Shown in pieces: positions 1 through 7,890 of a stretch of 64,000 bases of DNA. Source of the stretch: Anaerolineaceae bacterium. GTDB lineage: Bacteria; Chloroflexota; Anaerolineae; Aggregatilineales; Phototrophicaceae. A program made the translations under genes and the position numbers. Below the pieces are notes generated by a model that was not told where the DNA came from, did no database searches, and was given only the letters and a program-made list of their open reading frames with translations. Each line of letters opens with the position of its first letter. Positions within the stretch are counted from its first letter, which is position 1. Where the stretch lies: positions 124,001-188,000 of the forward strand of contig JACKCH010000016.1 in assembly GCA_020634115.1 (NCBI GenBank). The letters run 5' to 3'.

Positions 1-508
1 CCCCGATACCAAGTCGCAGCGACGCAAAATCATGGTCGTTCATCCGGCGTTCCCACAGCCGCTGCCCCATCCGGCTTTGTTCTTCACCCAACCCAATTCG
101 GGAAACCGTATCCATGTCGGGATGGGTATGCTCATAGTAGAGCCGCTGTTCATAATGCGCGGATTCCATTTCGGAGCGTAATATACGCAGACGGTTGGCA
201 TAAGCCGTTTTCAGCTCGCGGATGCGTTTGTGTTCCTGTAAGGTCGCATAGACCGAGAAGCTGATACTGCCGATGACGGATAACGCCATGGGGATCATGA
301 AGAGGATGTTACGCCCGCCAAAAACCGTCATGACGGAATAGCCCATTATTGACATCAGGGGCAGAATGAGCTGGACAAAACCCTGCGACCGGCCTTTTTT
401 ATCGGGTGGCGGCGGGATTTCGATTTCCCGTATCGGCAGGGGTGGTTGAATTCGGGGCGGACGGTCAAGGTACGGTTGTTCGGTTGGCATTGGTTGGTTG
501 GTTGTCAT
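1..508 (-). CDS. EccC/EssC-type T7SS ATPase, N-terminal part (partial)
   Basis: This is the first 169 codons of a gene that continues beyond the left edge. The ATG lies at 506-508. The visible protein has a proline-rich N-terminus with the PPRIQPPLP and EIEIPPPP segments, two hydrophobic stretches at about residues 47-60 and 67-88, an Arg/Glu-rich helix, an HPDMD segment, and the signature RLWERRMNDHDFASLRLGIG at about 150-169. That order (proline-rich lead, paired transmembrane helices, LWERR..D.DF..LR.G.G) is the N-terminal domain of the FtsK/SpoIIIE-type motor that drives type VII secretion (EccCa in actinobacteria, EssC in Firmicutes). The ATPase modules themselves are outside the window. 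It is the last visible gene of a minus-strand unit with the genes at 547-984, 988-2094 and 2122-3291. The family call is firm. The exact subclass (EccC or EssC) cannot be decided from this end. Confidence 0.85.
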   Translation of the reverse strand, partial: MTTNQPMPTEQPYLDRPPRIQPPLPIREIEIPPPPDKKGRSQGFVQLILPLMSIMGYSVMTVFGGRNILFMIPMALSVIGSISFSVYATLQEHKRIRELKTAYANRLRILRSEMESAHYEQRLYYEHTHPDMDTVSRIGLGEEQSRMGQRLWERRMNDHDFASLRLGIG

Positions 509-546
509 AAAGCAATTTTCCCTGCTGAGCGTTAAGGCGGATTGGC

Positions 547-984
547 TCAGATAAATTCAAAACTGTTGAGCATAACCGCGAACGTTTCTTGTGTCGCGTT
601 GGTCTGGGAAGGCAGGTACGTCATGGTCAGAGTATAAATATTGTTTCTATCTATATAAAAGCGTTGGCGTTGAATCAAGCGCTCAGGCACACCGGGATAT
701 TGCCAGCGATAGCTTCTTTCAATCCAGGCTGGCCCATGCGTTTCATCCATAATCTGATAATCCGGGTATTCGGTAGTTTGCACTTGTGCAATCTGATTAA
801 AATAGGTTGGCAGATCGTCTTTACTTATCATAATGGCAATTGTCAGGCTGGGGAAAATGGGTTCATCGTCCTGTTTTTTGCCAATAAACATGGCCTGAAA
901 TTGCGGTGTGGCTTTCACCAGCCAGGTACTCGGAATATCCAGTGCGAAGGTGGTGACCTCGAACTTCATCCAGGTCATGGTCAT
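547..984 (-). CDS. DcrB/PsbP-like small protein in the T7SS locus
   Basis: The protein is up to 145 residues, soluble, with no signal peptide. Its pattern (a short beta start, a 'DIPSTWLVK' segment, long alternating strands, a YRWQYPG segment and a final 'NSFEF' strand) resembles the DcrB/PsbP-like fold, which appears beside many secretion loci. No catalytic motif is visible. It sits 3 bases after the stop of the WXG-hydrolase gene and 38 bases before the EccC start, so it is surely co-transcribed with both. An AAGG at 985-988 lies too close to the first ATG (982-984) but is well spaced for the third codon (ATG at 976-978), which is probably the true start. A role as chaperone or adaptor for the neighbouring secreted protein is inference from position only. 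Confidence 0.6.
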   Translation of the reverse strand: MTMTWMKFEVTTFALDIPSTWLVKATPQFQAMFIGKKQDDEPIFPSLTIAIMISKDDLPTYFNQIAQVQTTEYPDYQIMDETHGPAWIERSYRWQYPGVPERLIQRQRFYIDRNNIYTLTMTYLPSQTNATQETFAVMLNSFEFI

Positions 985-987
985 ACC

Positions 988-2094
988 TTAAAAGATTTGA
1001 TCAGCGAATTGGCCGATACTGCTGATACTATCCTGCACCGTAGAAACAAATCCGTCTACCGTTTCGTAAATTTGATGATTAACGCTATTGGTAGCACTTT
1101 CCCATGCTCTGAACGAATGTGGGTTGCGAATATAGTCCTCGCCACTATGCGCCACAAGCATGTTGTAAACCGGTATCTGACTTCCAGCCGGAGAAGAGAT
1201 GTTAGGCATCAGGGTCGTGTGGGCCACAAGTTTGGGGTCGGCTACAACCGAGATCAACCCAACCGGATCATTAATATGCACATAATGGTGATAATCCACG
1301 CTGTTGGGGAAATTGATCCCAAATCCACCAAGAGCCGTGACTTTGACCCGGCTCAAAGCCACGTGCATCGCATCCAGGCGACGCAGTGCTTCTGCCGTAA
1401 TGGCTGCCCCCTGACTGTGCGCGATAATCTCAAATGTCCCTGGGTTCTGCAGACGGTCTTGAATGGCAAGAACCAGCGAGTCCACCGCCCTATTATTTTG
1501 TTCCAACCCGTACCGATCCCCAACGGCCTGAACGCCGTCGGTGATGAGGCCTTCAGTGGCGTTATAAATACCGGCGACCCGCTGTCCTGGAAATTCGGCC
1601 TCAATATTCTCCAGCGTTTTGAGATGCGCCGCACTGTCGGTCAGGATACCGTTGACGTAAAAAATGTCTGCGGTTTTATGCGCTACGCCGGTTCGCGTGC
1701 CATCACGAATTTCAGCCGGGTTATTGGAACGGTTATAAGGGCTGGTTTTAGCACCCTGATGGACATCATCCAACTCACCGAACTGCTCTCCCAGTAGCTG
1801 CTGTGCTTCCTCTTCTGCAATCTGGAAGTCCTGCCCGATAACATGGATTGCCGTATCAACCGCAATCAGGGTCTGGGATAGCCGTGCCAGGCTCGGCAAA
1901 AGGGTAGTATCCATTTCAGCATAGAAAGCGGTGGCCCCAGGTCCCCACCAACCATGATTTTGTAACAGCTCTATATGCTGCTGCAAACGGTGGGATAATA
2001 CCTCAACGCGCTGGTGGTGATCCTTAAAATGCCGCGAAATAAGCTGGAGTGCTTGATATTCAACCTGAATCGTATTGACCATGTTCTTTTGCAA
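988..2094 (-). CDS. WXG-domain / alpha-beta hydrolase fusion, probable T7SS substrate
   Basis: The 368-residue protein has a helical N-terminus of about 110 residues with a Trp-x-Gly turn at W49-W50-G51 between two long helices, the hallmark of WXG100 proteins exported by type VII systems. A linker (about 110-140) follows, then an alpha/beta-hydrolase domain. Its nucleophile elbow is AHSQGA, with Ser227. A likely acid is Asp276 in HINDPVG and a likely base is His316 in VAHSGEDY. There is no N-terminal signal peptide, which fits T7SS export. The gene is the second of a minus-strand unit and lies just before the genes for the DcrB-like protein and EccC. I infer a secreted lipase, esterase or toxin-like effector. 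No immunity gene is recognisable, so a toxin role is unproven, and a structural hydrolase is an alternative. Confidence 0.7.
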   Translation of the reverse strand: MQKNMVNTIQVEYQALQLISRHFKDHHQRVEVLSHRLQQHIELLQNHGWWGPGATAFYAEMDTTLLPSLARLSQTLIAVDTAIHVIGQDFQIAEEEAQQLLGEQFGELDDVHQGAKTSPYNRSNNPAEIRDGTRTGVAHKTADIFYVNGILTDSAAHLKTLENIEAEFPGQRVAGIYNATEGLITDGVQAVGDRYGLEQNNRAVDSLVLAIQDRLQNPGTFEIIAHSQGAAITAEALRRLDAMHVALSRVKVTALGGFGINFPNSVDYHHYVHINDPVGLISVVADPKLVAHTTLMPNISSPAGSQIPVYNMLVAHSGEDYIRNPHSFRAWESATNSVNHQIYETVDGFVSTVQDSISSIGQFADQIF

Positions 2095-2121
2095 CTCTCT
2101 TAATAACCGAAAACCAGGGTT

Positions 2122-3291
2122 TTACGTATTGATGGCAACCCCAATTAACAGATACGCCCCAACCAGAATGCCCGCTACAAGCGCCACCCGCCAGACCGTC
2201 TCACGGATGCTGTGCCCTGGTTTCTCAGCGGGGATTTTGCCAACGACCTTTTCCAAAATGTTGATAAATTCTCTCAGACTATCCGGTTTTCGCTGATCCG
2301 GGTTACGTTGTGTAGCTACTTTTGCGAGTCGCACCAGCTCGGCACGATTGGTTTGTTGAATATCATTGCGGATCAGGGGGTTGCCTTCAGATTGACCGAT
2401 TAATTTGACGATCTGGCTGCGCGACTTGAAGAGATCATCGTACTTGGGCTTTCCGGCCAGCATTTGGTAAAGCAGCAACCCCAGCTCATAAATATCAATT
2501 GATTCAACCGTTTTAGGCTGATAATCCCGAATTTCATGATTATTGGCTTTGGCGATTTCCGGGGCGACATAAGCGATATTGCCATTTTCATGAAGCCAGA
2601 TGATGTCATTCTGGTTGAGTAGTCGGTGATTACGCAGCAAACCAAAATCAACCAGCGTGGGACGCAGGATACCCTTATCATCTTCCTGTATCCAGATTGC
2701 ATCCGGTGTGAGCTTGCCGTGCAGCACCTCTGATTTGTTGATTAATTCCACGATATAAGCCAGGTGCGTGATGATGTGGGCGACGCTCTCGACCCAGGGT
2801 ACAGGTACTGCTACCAGATATTCCGATAAAGGTATCCCCTCGATGTGATCCCACACAGTATACACAATGCTCTGATCGCTGACCTGCGCCAGACCATACG
2901 GGAAATTGACCAACTCGGCATTACTATAAGCGGGCAAAATATTAGGGATTCCGGGATGAGGGTCTTGTAATCGGGAAAAGCGGCTTAGGAACGATTTCTT
3001 ACGTTTAAGGCGGTCCTGGGCAATCAATGACAGGAACTGCGACTCGGCTATTAATTGATTCTTCGCCCCAGTATCGTGATGCGCCACTTTTAATAAGACT
3101 GATTTATCCTGTCGCAGACCTTCATAAAGCGCGTGTGTTTTAGTAATCTGAACTAAGTGAACAACTTTAATATCACCAATGATTTGCCCACTTCCCAGAA
3201 TTACTTGCTTTTCTAGTGGGCATGTAACTTCAGTACAGGATAAATTCCTGCCATTGCTATTCCGTCCGCACGCTGCACATACTTGTTTCAT
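2122..3291 (-). CDS. Membrane-anchored Ser/Thr kinase-fold protein, predicted pseudokinase
   Basis: The 389-residue protein begins with a four-cysteine cluster (C5, C8, C19, C24; likely a zinc ribbon). A protein-kinase fold follows: Lys68 in VLLKVAHH, Glu83, a DFG motif at 215-217, an APE motif at 243-245 and the helix-F Asp266. The catalytic loop reads HGKLTPDAIW instead of HRDxKPxNxL, so the catalytic Asp (K193), the assisting Lys and the metal-binding Asn are all missing. The glycine-rich loop is also not recognisable. A single hydrophobic helix at about 366-387 anchors the C-terminus. It is the first gene of the T7SS unit, 27 bases upstream of the WXG-hydrolase gene. The EssB/YukC component of Firmicutes T7SS is also a membrane-anchored pseudokinase, so an analogous structural role is plausible, though this protein keeps much more of the kinase sequence. 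Confidence 0.8.
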   Translation of the reverse strand: MKQVCAACGRNSNGRNLSCTEVTCPLEKQVILGSGQIIGDIKVVHLVQITKTHALYEGLRQDKSVLLKVAHHDTGAKNQLIAESQFLSLIAQDRLKRKKSFLSRFSRLQDPHPGIPNILPAYSNAELVNFPYGLAQVSDQSIVYTVWDHIEGIPLSEYLVAVPVPWVESVAHIITHLAYIVELINKSEVLHGKLTPDAIWIQEDDKGILRPTLVDFGLLRNHRLLNQNDIIWLHENGNIAYVAPEIAKANNHEIRDYQPKTVESIDIYELGLLLYQMLAGKPKYDDLFKSRSQIVKLIGQSEGNPLIRNDIQQTNRAELVRLAKVATQRNPDQRKPDSLREFINILEKVVGKIPAEKPGHSIRETVWRVALVAGILVGAYLLIGVAINT

Positions 3292-3330
3292 GATTCGTCC
3301 TATAAAAGATGCTGGGGACTACCTTTATAA

Positions 3331-3567
3331 TTATAAATGCATATGGTGATAAGAATAGTATAACCTAGCCACGCCCATCAGAATCCGAATCTTGTCGAGC
3401 TGCTGCCACATCCCATCCAGCGCCAGCAGCGCGCCGATTTCAAAATAGCCTGTGGCAATATCAAAGGCATGGGCAATCTGGGCCCATTCCTGCAAATACT
3501 GTATGACCTTCCAGTAGTCATCACTGTTGTCAACGATGAAGATGTCGCCACCAGCTTTCTGTGTCAT
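3331..3567 (-). pseudogene. N-terminal fragment of a PLD-like helicase gene
   Basis: The 78-residue frame reads like the start of the large PLD-domain helicases of defence loci: a FIVDNS.D.W opening, an amphipathic helix, then the FDIATGYFEIGALLALDG and DKIRILMG strands of the phospholipase-D fold. The match stops abruptly after 'ILMG', and 13 unrelated residues lead to a stop, so about 90 percent of the expected protein is absent. The direction is opposite to the complete PLD-helicase that begins just downstream at 3687. Likely a decayed remnant left by a deletion or rearrangement. A short functional protein is unlikely because the HKD motif is missing. Confidence 0.6.
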
Positions 3568-3686
3568 AGATATGCCCTGTCTATTTCCTAACGCGCTTTG
3601 TGAACAATGTTAAGGAACTTGACGACATAACCAATATTACTATAAAACTGAAAGGGAAACTAATTTACAACGATGGCAAAGGTGAT

Positions 3687-6434
3687 ATGAGCGCAATCGA
3701 TCCCGCATTGGTCAAGCGTTTCTTCAGCGGACACAGCGCCGCGCAGAACTGTATCAGCAATACGCTGGCTCCGGCACAGATGGTTCGGATTGCAACAGCG
3801 TATTTCGAGCCTTCCGGGTTTCAATGTTTGCAAGATGCCCTGGGTGGTAAGCGTGTTTACCTGCTTATCGGGCGTGAGGAAGGCGGGCGCGATCGCGCAG
3901 AAGATGTGATTAATGAATTTGTTGATCGGTTGGCGGCTCATCCTCTTGAGCGCCGAATGCGTGCCATGCGCCTGATGCTCACCGCGCTGGAAAACAACCT
4001 GCTCTGGATTGTGGTTGGAGATTCTATTGACGAAGCCAGTCTCCTGGATGCTCGCTATTTGTATCACCATGCCAAGCTCTACATCGCCGATACCGATGCT
4101 GCTGTGGTCACTTCAGCCAATATGTCCTATCATGGCCTGGTGCAAAGCCGTGAAGCCGGGTATGTCGTCAGCAGTCCAGACGATGTCTGTTACTTCATTC
4201 AGCAGTTCGATCACTACTTTGCTCAAGCAGAATCGATCACCCAGGCGCTGATTGACAAGCTGCGGGCTTACGTCAAGGCTTATCCACCGTTCGATGTGTA
4301 TGTGCGTGCGCTGGTTGAGCTGTACGGTCTACCTGAGGATGAAGTCCCACCTCAACTGCCACAGCTTGCACGTTATCAGCGTCCGGTGGTTTCGCGTGCC
4401 TTGCAGTCACTCATAGATTATCGTGGCGCAATGCTGATTGCCTCTACCGGGTTGGGTAAGACGGTGATGGCAGCGCATATTGTTGCCTACTTGCGAATGC
4501 AGAATGCGGTTGACCGCGTCATCATTGTTTGCCCTGCCGGGCTGCGCGAAACATGGCGGCGATTTATGCGGGCCGCAGTGACATCCAGCGCAGAATTCTC
4601 ATACAACACCCTTTCAGCGGACGATCCATCTCGTAATTACGGGGTTCGCAATCTCGAGTATGAGCTACGTCACATCACGTCCAAAACGCTCATTATCCTG
4701 GACGAATCGCATCACATGCGCAATGCCGATGGGGCCGATGGCGAGAAGAAACTGCGCTATCAGCGGATTGAAGAAGCGATTCACAAGAGCGGCGCTCATC
4801 TTCTGATGTTGACGGCAACACCTTTCAGCCGGGGAATTGATGATGTCAACGCTCAGCTCCAACTGCTGCCACAATCGGTATTTGCGGGTCGCTACCAGTT
4901 GTTCAACGAACCAACCTATTGGAAAGTTGGTTTGTCGGTTGAATTGCCGGAGCTTCCGCCCTGCGCGGTATTGACAACCCCCAGCGTCGTCTATCATTTC
5001 AGTGAGCGCGATGCCAATAGTGAACGGTATGTGGTCTTTTCCGATGGCGACAGACGCTACTTTCCACGCAGGCTCAAGTTTCGCACGGAGGTCTATGAAA
5101 ATCCGCTGGATGATATTCTGGTGAAACTATTGGATAGTCATCTACTCGACCGAAAACAGAAACCTACGTCTCAAAAGCAGCTTTTCGATGAGTTTGAGAT
5201 CACGAATGGGCAGACTGCTGGTTTCTTCAATGCGGAAGCGATGCGTCAGTTCTGCTCGTCACCGGTGCAGGTCGAGGATCTCTTCGGCAAGCTGCGGAAA
5301 TCCGGCGGATTCGACAAAATGCGGTTTGCCCATCAAAAAGCCCTCACACGTTTTGTGGATGACTATCTGCCCCAGGTCAAACGCTGCCAGCAGGCTGAAC
5401 ATGATACCAAACTTGGGCGTGTCCTGGAGATTGTTCGTCAGGCTGGTAGCGAGAAGGTTGTCATCTTCTGCCATTACCGTGAAACGGCTAAGGCGCTGGC
5501 CGAGATCATCACTGCCAGTCTGTCCGGAATTCGTGCAGAAACAACCGCTGATCGGGACATTGATACGGTGGATAATCTGCTACGGGTTTTTGCCCCAGTC
5601 GCAAATGATGTGCCCAACGAGGAACGGAGTCAGGATCATATTCATGTTCTGGTGGCAACCGGTGCATTGGCTGAGGGTTTCAATCTGCAAGATGCCTCAA
5701 TACTGATCAACTACGATCTACCCTGGACTGTTCTTGTTCTGGCACAGCGGATGGGGCGTGTCCTTCGACCCTGGAAAGAGCCACGCGAAATCAGCATATA
5801 CAACTTTGTGCCCTCAACAATGAACAATCCACAGGTTCATATGGCGATGAACTGGCAGCGCCGGTTGATGGAACGTAATCGCCAGCATCAATCCTTTGCA
5901 GATATTCCGGTGTTGCTGGAAAATAATCAGCAAAATGGTGACGATGGATTGGAAATGACGGCACTTGCGAAACAACTGCAAGCGTTTGACCAGGATATCA
6001 ATCTTGATCTTGATGAAACCATGCAATTCATCAAGAACGCAGAAAAACTGCAAACAAGTTCGTTTCTTGATGACCTGGCTGTACTCTCGGTTGAAGATCG
6101 TTTGCGTGTTGGGCAGATGCCGCCCGGTTTTCGTAGTGCCAAACTTGGTAGTGGAAAAACGCAGATATTTGTCCTGTTCCAGCATCGGCGGCGGCACTAC
6201 GCAGTATTATTCGATCAACATGCCCGTATCCTAATGGACAATATCCAGCGCGATGCCATTATGAATACGATTCGGTGCAGACGTGATGAACCGGTAGTTT
6301 CTCCCTCTCAATATCCTGATGATGATGCATTTGACCAATGGCTCAATCGTGCGCGAGAAACCTGGGCCAGGGAGCATTCTCTTGCAATCAACGAAATTGG
6401 CATCGTATGCTCCTTGGGACTTATGAATGGTTAG
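3687..6434 (+). CDS. PLD-like domain plus SF2 helicase, defence-type
   Basis: The frame is open from a GTG at 3600, but the ATG at 3687 has AAAGG at 3678-3682 and is the better start (915 residues). Residue numbers here count from the GTG. The N-terminus is a phospholipase-D-like domain with an HxKxxxxD motif (H157, K159, D164) followed by SANMS. A superfamily 2 helicase core follows: a Walker A ASTGLGKT (281-288), a DESH box at 368-371, TATPF at 405, and motif VI QRMGRVLRP at about 716-724. The last 200 residues have no recognisable domain. PLD-helicase proteins of this layout are typical of prokaryotic defence islands, where they probably act on foreign DNA. A defence role is inferred from family and the adjoining mobile element. 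It has no obvious operon partner: the next gene converges on it. Confidence 0.85.
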   Translation: MSAIDPALVKRFFSGHSAAQNCISNTLAPAQMVRIATAYFEPSGFQCLQDALGGKRVYLLIGREEGGRDRAEDVINEFVDRLAAHPLERRMRAMRLMLTALENNLLWIVVGDSIDEASLLDARYLYHHAKLYIADTDAAVVTSANMSYHGLVQSREAGYVVSSPDDVCYFIQQFDHYFAQAESITQALIDKLRAYVKAYPPFDVYVRALVELYGLPEDEVPPQLPQLARYQRPVVSRALQSLIDYRGAMLIASTGLGKTVMAAHIVAYLRMQNAVDRVIIVCPAGLRETWRRFMRAAVTSSAEFSYNTLSADDPSRNYGVRNLEYELRHITSKTLIILDESHHMRNADGADGEKKLRYQRIEEAIHKSGAHLLMLTATPFSRGIDDVNAQLQLLPQSVFAGRYQLFNEPTYWKVGLSVELPELPPCAVLTTPSVVYHFSERDANSERYVVFSDGDRRYFPRRLKFRTEVYENPLDDILVKLLDSHLLDRKQKPTSQKQLFDEFEITNGQTAGFFNAEAMRQFCSSPVQVEDLFGKLRKSGGFDKMRFAHQKALTRFVDDYLPQVKRCQQAEHDTKLGRVLEIVRQAGSEKVVIFCHYRETAKALAEIITASLSGIRAETTADRDIDTVDNLLRVFAPVANDVPNEERSQDHIHVLVATGALAEGFNLQDASILINYDLPWTVLVLAQRMGRVLRPWKEPREISIYNFVPSTMNNPQVHMAMNWQRRLMERNRQHQSFADIPVLLENNQQNGDDGLEMTALAKQLQAFDQDINLDLDETMQFIKNAEKLQTSSFLDDLAVLSVEDRLRVGQMPPGFRSAKLGSGKTQIFVLFQHRRRHYAVLFDQHARILMDNIQRDAIMNTIRCRRDEPVVSPSQYPDDDAFDQWLNRARETWAREHSLAINEIGIVCSLGLMNG

Positions 6435-6438
6435 CTCG

Positions 6439-6473
6439 CAAAAAAGAGTGGCTGGCGATCGCCCACCAGCCAC
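6439..6473 (-). terminator. Rho-independent terminator of the sigma-like gene
   Basis: On the minus strand an 8-bp perfect stem (GTGGCTGG/CCAGCCAC, 6448-6455 with 6466-6473) is followed by CTCTTTTTTG. It lies 23 bases past the stop of the gene at 6496-7395 and ends transcription before the convergent helicase gene. Confidence 0.85.
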
Positions 6474-6495
6474 GTAACGAATACGAAAACCGCCC

Positions 6496-7395
6496 TCACG
6501 CCGGGCAGCGGTAGGCTTTGCGAAGCACCTCGTGTGCCTGCCGGCGGTATGCGAAGACCGATGACATGGGGAGTTCCAGCCGCGCCGCCATTGATTGGCA
6601 ACTTTCGTGTTCGGCCATGCCTTCCAGCACCGCGATCATCCGCGCCGCCTGGCGGCTCTTGAAGGTCTCGACCACCTGCCAGAACGGTGTTTCGTCGCCA
6701 CTGATAAACTTCTGCTTCCAACCCAGCTTTGTCGGGACAAACACGCCGAGTAACTCCGCCAGTTCCTCACGCACTGGCTTCACCACGCTCGTCAGCCACC
6801 AGGCTTTCTTCGTGCCACTGCGACCGGCCAATGAGGCCGCGTCGTCCGGGGTGACCTCGGTCGTGATGTAATAGAGTGCGACCAGGTGTGGGAAGCTGTC
6901 CAGGTACTTCTCGGCCAGGTGCTGGATGACCCGCTCAAAATCAATGCGGATGTCAATGGCGCGTGAAAATTCGGAGTGTTCCGTGTAGTAGCGTCCCTCG
7001 TAGCCTTCGATGATGAAGGTGTCCGGGTCTCCGCTGCGCGTCGCGAGATCGTCGAGGTACACCTCATGGCGCATAGACCGGCGGACAAAAGTCGGCGGTC
7101 GGCTGCGACCCAGCACGAGGCGCAGTGCATCGCCCTTGTTGGCCGTCGCCAGCAGGTTCGAGTCCTGGCTCAAATCCCACCACAGGTGCATGAAGCCCTC
7201 CTGCAACATGTCAGGAAGAAATGCTTCCGGGCGTTTGTAGTAGCGCAGTAGCCGGGTCAGGTTGGGGATGAGGTCGGTGCGAATTTCGGCGAAACTCAGT
7301 TCTCCCGCCCAGCCAGTGGGGAACACCCGCTCATGGCGGAAGGGGCGAACCTGGCTGCGAATCTGAGTACGAAGTTCGGATGATGATGCGGACAT
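6496..7395 (-). CDS. Sigma-70-like regulator of the element
   Basis: The 299-residue protein has a region resembling sigma region 2 at about residues 35-75 (helices with FLPDMLQEGFMHLWWDL, echoing the core-binding helix). It ends with a short helix-turn-helix-like segment at about 262-292 (MAARLELPMSSVFAYRR) in the place of region 4. The middle has a long insert unlike standard ECF factors, so the assignment is moderate. A strong GAGGAGG ribosome-binding site lies about 6 bases before the ATG at 7395. The 490-bp upstream region holds the iteron-like repeats, so it could be autoregulated or tied to replication control. It is transcribed alone and closes with a terminator at 6439-6473. It may direct RNA polymerase to element promoters, but a phage-type antirepressor or replication control protein is not excluded. 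Confidence 0.55.
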   Translation of the reverse strand: MSASSSELRTQIRSQVRPFRHERVFPTGWAGELSFAEIRTDLIPNLTRLLRYYKRPEAFLPDMLQEGFMHLWWDLSQDSNLLATANKGDALRLVLGRSRPPTFVRRSMRHEVYLDDLATRSGDPDTFIIEGYEGRYYTEHSEFSRAIDIRIDFERVIQHLAEKYLDSFPHLVALYYITTEVTPDDAASLAGRSGTKKAWWLTSVVKPVREELAELLGVFVPTKLGWKQKFISGDETPFWQVVETFKSRQAARMIAVLEGMAEHESCQSMAARLELPMSSVFAYRRQAHEVLRKAYRCPA

Positions 7396-7660
7396 GACGA
7401 AACCTCCTCGTCACACTGGATTCCGTCCAGCTCGGTCGAGCGCAACGCTCACCACCGCGGGGCGGCACAGCAGGGGGAGCCTGTCCAGCAATCCCGAAGG
7501 GATAGGCGGGTGGTTCGGCAGTCCCGTCCGCAGGATGGTACTGGCGTACCGGCCCGTCGGTGCTGGATAGGGGGTGACCTCGTGCCGCATACTCGCCGCG
7601 CGACGTTGTGCGAGAGAAAAAGGAGGAATACTACGCAGTGATTCTTCGATACCGTCACCG

Positions 7661-7890
7661 TGTCACAACTGAAGCAGGCAAGCTTTCTGTTATTCAGGGC
7701 ATCCATGAAATGTGTGCGTTTTTCAATTGCTTTCACCGCAAAAGTGCCACTGTGACAGTGACGGCTGTTTCACTGTGACACCGGGAATCGAAAAGCACCT
7801 GCTGAAACACTGTCACAAGTGAAACAGGTGCTTTCTTCCTGTTTTGCGATAGATGGGATTGCACTGATGAAACAGCGTCACAACCGTCAC
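7661..7890. repeat. Iteron-like TGTCACA..TGAAACAG repeats (candidate origin or operator)
   Basis: Four related copies of TGTCACAAsTGAAaCAGg occur. A plus-strand copy starts at about 7664, a minus-strand copy is centred near 7775 (in TGTTTCACTGTGACA), a plus-strand copy lies near 7816-7832, and an inverted copy begins near 7867. Additional TGTGACA/TGTCACA cores occur at about 7755 and 7882. The copy near 7820 is enclosed by a 10-bp inverted repeat, AAAGCACCTG/CAGGTGCTTT. The cluster lies between the end of the primase-helicase gene and the start of the sigma-like gene. Direct repeats with inverted copies beside a replication gene are what plasmid iterons look like. An operator array for the sigma-like gene is the alternative. 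The remaining bases at 7396-7660 hold nothing I can interpret. Confidence 0.55.

Noticed and set aside
589..1797. Long plus-strand open frame of 402 codons
   Set aside because: It lies opposite the DcrB-like and WXG-hydrolase genes, has no domain pattern and runs through both real genes.
7449..7736. Possible 95-codon gene upstream of the sigma-like gene
   Set aside because: Low-complexity translation without a ribosome-binding site; overlaps the iteron-like repeats.
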